Notes under the pieces: generated by a model
Database searches by the model: none
Seen by the model: only the letters and a program-made list of their open reading frames with translations
Told to the model about the DNA's origin: nothing
Part shown: positions 1-3,977 of the stretch, piece after piece
Numbering within the stretch: position 1 is the stretch's first letter
How the letters are laid out: each line of letters begins with the position of its first letter
Program-made: the position numbers and the translations under genes
Source of the DNA: TC-15 sp034437275
GTDB taxonomy: Bacteria; Chloroflexota; Anaerolineae; Aggregatilineales; Aggregatilineaceae
Direction: 5' to 3'
Assembly: GCA_034437275.1 (NCBI GenBank)
Contig: DAOTUD010000093.1
Span: 1 to 5,919 of the forward strand
DNA length: 5,919 nt

Positions 1-5
1 CCTGG

Positions 6-87
6 CCCCCTCCCCGCGCGCGGAGAGGGGGAAACAAACCGGGACCCAAAGTCCCTCTCCGTTCACGGGGAGGGATTTAGGGAGGGG
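6..87. repeat. Nested palindromic GC-rich intergenic element
   Basis: Three inverted repeats are nested here. An outer stem pairs CCCCTCCC (7-14) with GGGAGGGG (80-87). A left hairpin pairs CCCCCTC (6-12) with GAGGGGG (25-31) around a self-complementary CCGCGCGCGG core. A right hairpin pairs TCCCTCTCCG (52-61) with CGGGGAGGGA (66-75) around a TTCA loop, with one G-T pair. This is the look of dispersed REP/MITE-like intergenic elements of the 'CCCTCTCC...GGAGAGGGATTTAGGG' type known from many bacterial genomes. No ORF fits inside it. It could also act as a terminator for a gene to the left of the window, but no T-tract follows. No second copy occurs in this window, so its repeat status is inferred from its form. 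Confidence 0.6.
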
Positions 88-94
88 TAAACCA

Positions 95-122
95 TCGACA
101 CACGCGCCAGGATATCTAGCAT
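95..122 (+). promoter_or_regulatory. Possible weak promoter of the ArsR-phosphatase gene
   Basis: TCGACA (95-100) and TAGCAT (117-122), spaced by 16 bases, resemble -35 and -10 boxes and sit 53 bases before the ATG. TAGCAT recurs at 133-138, so a direct repeat brackets the likely transcription start; this could be an operator half-site for the autoregulation usual for ArsR proteins. The evidence is only consensus resemblance. Confidence 0.22.
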
Positions 123-174
123 AACCCCCAATTAGCATTCAATAAAGGGACTTGACGAGTAGGAAACTATCATC

Positions 175-933
175 ATGCTATCTGATCCGCAGCTAATCGA
201 GATTTTTAAGGCGCTGAGCGATCCGAATCGCCTGCAACTGTACCAACTGCTGTTGACCAGCGATCGCACCAACTCGGAGTTAATCGGCGAGACCGGCCTC
301 CGGCAAAACCTGTTGTCGCACCATCTCAGCGTGCTGGCCGACTGCGGTCTGATCCAGCCCCAGCAGAGCATCGGCGACGCCCGCCGCCGGTATTACTGCC
401 CGAACCTGAAGACCGCGCTGCACGTGACGCACTGGTGGCGCGACCACAGTCCCGCCAGCGAGCGTCCGCTGCCGGGCCTGGCCCGTCCCCGGCGGGTGCT
501 GTTCTTGTGCTTGCAGAACGCCGACCGCTCGCTGATCGCCGAAGCCCTGGCGCGCCATCTGGCCCCCCACGCGCTGATCCCGTACAGCGCCGGGATCACG
601 CCACTGGACGAACTGCCGGCCATGACGCGCGCAGTGCTGGCCGAGTTCAATATCCCTGAAGATGGGCTGGTCCCGCAGACGTACCACAACCTGCCGCCTG
701 TGCGGTTCGACTACCTGATCACCGTCTGCGACCGGGTGCACGAGCATGACCTGCCGGACGAGTTCAAGAACCTCGCCACGATTCACTGGTCGCTGCACGA
801 TCCGGTCGAGCAGGCCGAGGACGAAGCCGAACAGCGGGTCGTAACCCGCGCGCTGTTGGACGAGATCGAGCTGCGGCTGGCGTTCCTGGTGCGGCGGTTG
901 GCCCGGCAGGAAGCCCACGCATCCGGCGCGTAG
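175..933 (+). CDS. ArsR-family regulator fused to low-molecular-weight phosphatase/arsenate reductase-like domain
   Basis: This 252-residue protein has two domains. Residues 1-95 are an ArsR-type winged helix-turn-helix: FKALSDPNRLQLYQLL opens it, the recognition helix carries LLSHHLSVLADCGLI (about 46-60), and the wing is DARRRYYC (about 68-75). Residues 107-245 are a low-molecular-weight tyrosine phosphatase/ArsC fold with the CX5RS anion loop CLQNADRS (C112-S119), a TVCD strand with C185, and the late acid loop HDP (D209). Family knowledge says such domains reduce arsenate or dephosphorylate tyrosine, while ArsR repressors release DNA on ligand binding. The ELCVCDL metal site of classic ArsR proteins is absent; the only cysteines in the DNA-binding half are C57 and C75. 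Relative to thioredoxin-coupled ArsC, the second resolving Cys is D192. AGGA at 161-164 lies 10 bases before the ATG. No arsenic-efflux gene is beside it, so the substrate is unproven. The domain assignments are firm; the arsenate role is a guess. Confidence 0.9.
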   Translation: MLSDPQLIEIFKALSDPNRLQLYQLLLTSDRTNSELIGETGLRQNLLSHHLSVLADCGLIQPQQSIGDARRRYYCPNLKTALHVTHWWRDHSPASERPLPGLARPRRVLFLCLQNADRSLIAEALARHLAPHALIPYSAGITPLDELPAMTRAVLAEFNIPEDGLVPQTYHNLPPVRFDYLITVCDRVHEHDLPDEFKNLATIHWSLHDPVEQAEDEAEQRVVTRALLDEIELRLAFLVRRLARQEAHASGA

Positions 934-965
934 CGCAAGCGTAGCCTGGGCGCGCTGGGGGCGTA

Positions 966-994
966 TGCCATCTCCGGCGCGAATCTGCTACAAT
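966..994 (+). promoter_or_regulatory. Extended -10 promoter of the L,D-transpeptidase gene
   Basis: TACAAT at 989-994 is preceded by TG at 986-987, giving an extended -10 element (TGCTACAAT). The -35 region about 966-971 is poor, as is common with extended -10 promoters. Transcription would start near 1001, giving a leader of about 55 bases with a strong ribosome site. A similar CGGCGCG-(spacer)-TACAAT arrangement precedes the YhhN gene. Confidence 0.55.
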
Positions 995-1043
995 CCGGAA
1001 GCAAGGACGCTTAATCAACTGCACGATCACACGACAAGTTACC

Positions 1044-1050
1044 AGGAGGT
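1044..1050 (+). promoter_or_regulatory. Strong ribosome binding site for the L,D-transpeptidase gene
   Basis: AGGAGGT ends 6 bases before the ATG at 1057. It is a near-perfect Shine-Dalgarno match and fixes the start ahead of the signal peptide. Confidence 0.85.
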
Positions 1051-1056
1051 CTTTCC

Positions 1057-2133
1057 ATGCATCGTCGCCGCCTGATCTTCATAACTGGTTTGTTATTGCT
1101 GAGCATGGGGCTGCCGATCTTGGCCGCCGGACAGGCTGATCCGGCCCAGGCCGCCGGCCCCAATTGTTTGCAGGACCCCTTCGGCCCTGGCTGTACCGCC
1201 GGGCTGCCCAGCACCGAGTACCAGCTGCTGCTCGACGAAATGCTGCTGCACCCGGAGCCAGACGTGCGCCCGCTGCCGGTCAACATGGACGAGATCGCGC
1301 GCTTCGCCTTCCGCAAGATCCTCGGCGGGGCCGCGACGCTGTACGATGCGCCTGGTGGCAACCCGATCGGCGGCATCGACGAGGGGTTTAATTACGTCAC
1401 GGTGTCCGGCATCCAGGGCGACTGGATTCAGGTCAACGACGGGCAGTGGATGCCCGCCAGCCAGTTAGCGGTGGTGCGCCCCAGCGAGTTCTCCGGCGTT
1501 TATTTCGACAAACCGCTGGCCTATCCGATGGCGTGGGTGCTGATCCCGCACCATCCCAGCCCGTACCCCGGCGCGCCGCAGGACGAAACGCGCCCGCTGG
1601 TCGACCGCTACACGCGCGCCAACATCTTCGCGACAGAAGTCGTCGACGGCTGGAAGTGGTACCTGGTGGGGCCGGAGCACTGGGTCAAGCAGACGTATGT
1701 CGCCCGCCCGCTGATGATCGAGCCGCCGCCCCAGGTCAAGGGGCGCTGGTTCGCGGTCGACCTCTACGAGCAGGTGTTGGTCGCCTACGAGGACGACACG
1801 CCGGTCTTCGCGACGCTGGTGTCGTCCGGGCTGGAGGACTGGCCCACCCGCGAAGGCACGTTCACCGTATGGTCGCGCCAGCGCAACGGCCACATGAGCG
1901 GGGCCGAGGGCGGCGCGGATTTCTACTCGCTGGAGAATGTGCCCTGGGTGATGTATTACGACGACGCGATCTCGCTGCACGGCACGTACTGGCACGACGG
2001 CTTCGGCTACCGTCACTCTCACGGCTGCGTGAACATGACGATCACCGACGCGCATTGGGTGTTTTCGTGGAGCCAGGACGGCGGCTACGATACGCCTTAC
2101 GTGCACGTCTACAGCTCTGGTGAGTATAAGTAA
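1057..2133 (+). CDS. Secreted L,D-transpeptidase (YkuD domain) with SH3-like modules
   Basis: This 358-residue exported protein probably cross-links or modifies peptidoglycan through an active-site cysteine. Residues 1-33 form a signal peptide: MHRRR, a hydrophobic core LIFITGLLLLSMGLPILA, and likely cleavage after an AxA-type site near 24-33. Residues about 82-141 look like an SH3-like fold (ATLYDAPGGNPIGGIDEG...GDWIQVNDGQWMPASQL). A second, looser SH3-like stretch lies around 186-216 (ANIFATEVVDGWKWYLV...WVKQTYV). The YkuD domain runs from about 228 to 352, starting with RWFAVDLYEQVLVAY. It holds the family signature H308-G-T and S321-H-G-C-V-N326, with C324 as nucleophile and H308/H322 as partners. 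C37 and C46 near the mature N-terminus could form a disulfide. The gene has its own promoter and ribosome site and is separated by 123 bases from the gene before it. The catalytic class is certain from the motif; the exact peptidoglycan linkage is not. Confidence 0.94.
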   Translation: MHRRRLIFITGLLLLSMGLPILAAGQADPAQAAGPNCLQDPFGPGCTAGLPSTEYQLLLDEMLLHPEPDVRPLPVNMDEIARFAFRKILGGAATLYDAPGGNPIGGIDEGFNYVTVSGIQGDWIQVNDGQWMPASQLAVVRPSEFSGVYFDKPLAYPMAWVLIPHHPSPYPGAPQDETRPLVDRYTRANIFATEVVDGWKWYLVGPEHWVKQTYVARPLMIEPPPQVKGRWFAVDLYEQVLVAYEDDTPVFATLVSSGLEDWPTREGTFTVWSRQRNGHMSGAEGGADFYSLENVPWVMYYDDAISLHGTYWHDGFGYRHSHGCVNMTITDAHWVFSWSQDGGYDTPYVHVYSSGEYK

Positions 2134-2153
2134 AGCATTAAACTTTTTGGCGA

Positions 2154-2183
2154 CTTACACAGCGCATTTCTAGAATCTATACT
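2154..2183 (+). promoter_or_regulatory. Putative promoter of the short-chain dehydrogenase gene, overlapping a dyad
   Basis: TATACT (2178-2183) is one base from the -10 consensus. CTTACA (2154-2159) matches 4 of 6 bases of the -35 consensus, at 18-base spacing. The -10 lies at the loop and right-arm edge of the 15-bp inverted repeat 2159-2196, so a protein bound to that dyad would block polymerase. If this promoter is real, transcription starts near 2190 and the leader is about 100 bases. Confidence 0.4.
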
Positions 2184-2196
2184 AGAGGTGCGCTGT
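2159..2196. repeat. 15-bp inverted repeat (candidate operator or RNA hairpin)
   Basis: ACAGCGCATTTCTAG (2159-2173) pairs along its whole length with CTAGAGGTGCGCTGT (2182-2196), with two G-T pairs, around an 8-base loop. No T-tract follows, so an intrinsic terminator for the transpeptidase gene is unlikely. The right arm also pairs with 2236-2250, so two alternative stems compete. The element could be an operator dyad in DNA or, on a read-through transcript, one state of an RNA switch. Confidence 0.7.
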
Positions 2197-2250
2197 AGTG
2201 TTTGTACGTAACCGTTGTTTTCCCCCTGATGACGGACTGCAGCGCATCTC
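2185..2250. repeat. Second, competing 15-bp inverted repeat
   Basis: GAGGTGCGCTGTAGT (2185-2199) pairs over all 15 positions with ACTGCAGCGCATCTC (2236-2250), with two G-T pairs. It shares bases 2185-2196 with the right arm of the upstream dyad, so both stems cannot form at once. Seen as DNA, the region carries one motif (about ACWGCAGCGCAYCTC) three times in + - + order. GTGTTTG (2198-2204) and CAAACAC (2252-2258) form a further small inverted pair. Confidence 0.6.
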
Positions 2251-2278
2251 GCAAACACACATCGAAGCCAGATAACCC

Positions 2279-2285
2279 AGGAGGG
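2279..2285 (+). promoter_or_regulatory. Ribosome binding site of the short-chain dehydrogenase gene
   Basis: AGGAGGG ends 8 bases before the ATG at 2294 and supports that start. Confidence 0.8.
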
Positions 2286-2293
2286 TTTACAAC

Positions 2294-3052
2294 ATGCAGC
2301 AGAATGGTTTACACGACAAAGTCGCGATTGTGACCGGCGCAGGTTCTGGTATCGGACGGGCGACCGCCCTGGCGTTTGCCCGCGAAGGCGTGAAAGTCGT
2401 CGCCAGCGATGTCGATGTGCCGGGCGGCGAGCATACCGTCCAGGCCATCCAGGACAACGGCGGCGAGGCGATCTTCATCCGGTGTGACGTGGCGCAGGAG
2501 GACGACGTGAAGGCGCTCGTCGAGCAGACGGTCGACACGTTTGGCCGCCTGGACTTCGCCTGCAACAACGCCGGGATCGGCGGGGCGCAGGCCCCGGTCG
2601 CCGACTACACCTTCGCGGATTGGAAGCAGGTGATCGACGTGAACCTGCACGGCGTTTTCCTGGGCATGAAGTACCAGATTCCGGAGATGCTCAAGCAGGG
2701 CGGTGGCGCGATCGTCAACATGGCGTCGATCCTGGGGCAGGTCGGTTTTCCGAACGCCTCGGCTTATGTTACCGCCAAGCACGGCGTGATTGGCCTGACC
2801 AAAAACGCCGCGATTGAATACGGCCCGCAGAACATCCGCGTGACGGCGGTGTGCCCGGCCTTCATCCACACCCCGATGGTCGATGAAGGGTTGGGCGAGG
2901 AAGTGATCGGCCAGTTGCAGACGATGCACCCCGTCGGGCGGTTGGGGCAGCCGGAGGAGGTCGCCGACCTGGTGGTCTTCCTGTGCTCGGACGGCGGCTC
3001 GTTCATGACCGGTAACCCGATCCTGGTCGACGGCGGCTACGTCGCGCAGTAA
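2294..3052 (+). CDS. Classical short-chain dehydrogenase/reductase (SDR family oxidoreductase)
   Basis: This is a 252-residue cytoplasmic NAD(P)-dependent oxidoreductase of the classical SDR class, full length for the family. The Rossmann cofactor motif is TGAGSGIG (14-21). D39 ends the second strand (VVASDVD), and an acidic residue there favours NAD(H) over NADP(H). CDV (64-66) contacts adenine and NNAG (91-94) stabilises the central sheet. The catalytic tetrad is N117, S145, Y158 and K162 (YVTAK). CPAF (187-190) and the C-terminal ILVDGGYVAQ are typical of glucose-1-dehydrogenase/FabG-like members. The substrate cannot be read from sequence: sugar, steroid, short alcohol and ketone enzymes all share these motifs. 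The gene stands alone between a regulatory-looking leader and an intrinsic terminator, so it is probably a one-gene unit controlled by the dyad elements at 2159-2250. Confidence 0.94.
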   Translation: MQQNGLHDKVAIVTGAGSGIGRATALAFAREGVKVVASDVDVPGGEHTVQAIQDNGGEAIFIRCDVAQEDDVKALVEQTVDTFGRLDFACNNAGIGGAQAPVADYTFADWKQVIDVNLHGVFLGMKYQIPEMLKQGGGAIVNMASILGQVGFPNASAYVTAKHGVIGLTKNAAIEYGPQNIRVTAVCPAFIHTPMVDEGLGEEVIGQLQTMHPVGRLGQPEEVADLVVFLCSDGGSFMTGNPILVDGGYVAQ

Positions 3053-3074
3053 CTCACCCCGTAGGCTGCTATCG

Positions 3075-3120
3075 GCCCTCATTCCCCGGTCGCGTGGCCG
3101 GCGGGGTGAGGGCTGTTTTT
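3075..3120 (+). terminator. Rho-independent terminator after the short-chain dehydrogenase gene
   Basis: GCCCTCA (3075-3081) pairs perfectly with TGAGGGC (3107-3113). The stem continues as CCCC (3084-3087) with GGGG (3103-3106) after a two-base bulge. TGTTTTT (3114-3120) follows directly. It lies 22 bases after the stop codon. Confidence 0.88.
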
Positions 3121-3141
3121 GTGGATGGGCGGGGCCACAGT

Positions 3142-3170
3142 GTCACATCGGCGCGCAAATACGGTACAAT
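3142..3170 (+). promoter_or_regulatory. Promoter of the YhhN-family gene
   Basis: TACAAT (3165-3170) matches 5 of 6 bases of the -10 consensus. GTCACA (3142-3147) matches 4 of 6 bases of the -35 consensus, at 17-base spacing. Transcription would start near 3177, after the terminator and before the GTG at 3214. This argues against any translation start upstream of 3177. Confidence 0.55.
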
Positions 3171-3198
3171 TCTGCATAGTGGCTCTGGACGCGTTCAC

Positions 3199-3204
3199 GA
3201 AAGG
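3199..3204 (+). promoter_or_regulatory. Ribosome binding site that selects the GTG start at 3214
   Basis: GAAAGG ends 9 bases before GTG 3214. The in-frame ATG at 3094 lies inside the preceding terminator hairpin and upstream of the promoter, and the next in-frame ATG (3244) falls inside the first membrane helix. GTG 3214 is therefore the best start. Confidence 0.55.
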
Positions 3205-3213
3205 CTGCTGTTT

Positions 3214-3858
3214 GTGTTGATCCTTATTGTACTTTCTGTGTTGATGTTTCTCTCGGGCGCGCAGACCATCCGCGCGCAGTTCCGCGCCTCCCGGCGGGAG
3301 GAGTACAGCTTCAAGCCGCTGACGATGGTCTTCATCATCCTGATCGCGGTGTTGGATGGCAACCCGCTTTCGCCCACCTACCAGGTGTTGATCATCGTCG
3401 GGCTGCTGGTGTCGCTGGTGGGGGACGTGTTCCTGATGCTGCCGGACGACAAATACTTTATGCCGGGGCTGTTCAGCTTCCTGGTGGCACACATCCTGTA
3501 CGTGGTGGCCTTCACGGTCGAGATGAACCGCACGACCCCGATCTGGTACATCATCCCCTTTGTGCTGTACGGCGTGATCATCATGCGCGTGCTGTGGGCG
3601 GATCTGGACGGGATGCGGATGCGCATTCCGGTGCTGCTGTACCTGGCCGCGATCCTGATCATGGCCTGGCAGGCGGCCAACCGCTGGATCGACGGGCGGC
3701 AGGACAGCGCGCTGCTGGCGATGATCGGCGCGTACTTCTTCATCGCGTCCGATTCGGCGCTGGCGATTGACCGCTTCAAGGTGGCGTTCCGCACCGCGCC
3801 GTTTTGGGTGCTGAGCACCTATTTCGTCGCGCAGTGGCTGATCGCGCTGTCAGTGTAG
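3214..3858 (+). CDS. YhhN/TMEM86-family integral membrane protein (lysoplasmalogenase-like)
   Basis: Started at GTG 3214 this is a 214-residue protein, the usual YhhN length, and almost entirely hydrophobic with about seven or eight membrane segments. Family marks are KPLT after the first helix (34-37), the segment GDVFLMLP (70-77) followed by F82, G85 and LVAHILY (90-96), and the C-terminal FIASDSALAIDRF (about 176-188) before a final helix. The acidic residues D71 and D180 sit where the family keeps conserved intramembrane aspartates. Animal TMEM86 proteins hydrolyse the vinyl-ether bond of lysoplasmalogens; bacterial YhhN proteins share the fold but mostly have no proven substrate. Extending upstream to ATG 3094 would add 40 polar residues encoded by the terminator and promoter, with no family match. 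The gene has its own promoter and no co-transcribed neighbour. The family call is strong; the enzyme activity is inferred. Confidence 0.86.
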   Translation: MLILIVLSVLMFLSGAQTIRAQFRASRREEYSFKPLTMVFIILIAVLDGNPLSPTYQVLIIVGLLVSLVGDVFLMLPDDKYFMPGLFSFLVAHILYVVAFTVEMNRTTPIWYIIPFVLYGVIIMRVLWADLDGMRMRIPVLLYLAAILIMAWQAANRWIDGRQDSALLAMIGAYFFIASDSALAIDRFKVAFRTAPFWVLSTYFVAQWLIALSV

Positions 3859-3977
3859 CGGGGCAGGGTGAGGCCGGTGATGGTAGGGCGAAAACCTGCC
3901 AGCCACAACTTGCTTGTTTGCCGTTTTTCCAGTACGCTTCGGAACAGGACTCGGCGTAAATTAAAAGCGTGGTGGCT
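3859..3977. other. Intergenic gap before the kinase gene
   Basis: This gap holds a small inverted pair, GGCAGG (3862-3867) and CCTGCC (3895-3900), with a 27-base loop and no T-tract; it is a poor terminator candidate for the YhhN gene. TTGCTT (3910-3915) and TACGCT (3933-3938), at 17-base spacing, are a weak promoter candidate, and AT-rich TAAATTAAAA (3957-3966) sits just before the kinase start. Nothing coding is seen. Confidence 0.35.

Noticed and set aside
175..933. Part of an arsenic-resistance operon
   Set aside because: No efflux pump (ArsB/Acr3), ArsA or separate ArsC gene lies in the window; the next gene is a transpeptidase with its own promoter.
1446..2123. Open frames of over 200 codons overlapping the transpeptidase gene, including 1465-2106 on the - strand
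   Set aside because: Both give low-complexity Arg/Ala/His-rich translations without domains; the YkuD frame carries the signal peptide, ribosome site and catalytic motif.
2159..2196. The dyad as an intrinsic terminator of the transpeptidase gene
   Set aside because: The stem is strong, but no T-tract follows on either strand, and the second arm is reused in another stem.
2309..3082. A 257-codon - strand frame opposite the dehydrogenase gene
   Set aside because: Its end overlaps the terminator, it has no ribosome site, and the + strand SDR has the complete motif set.
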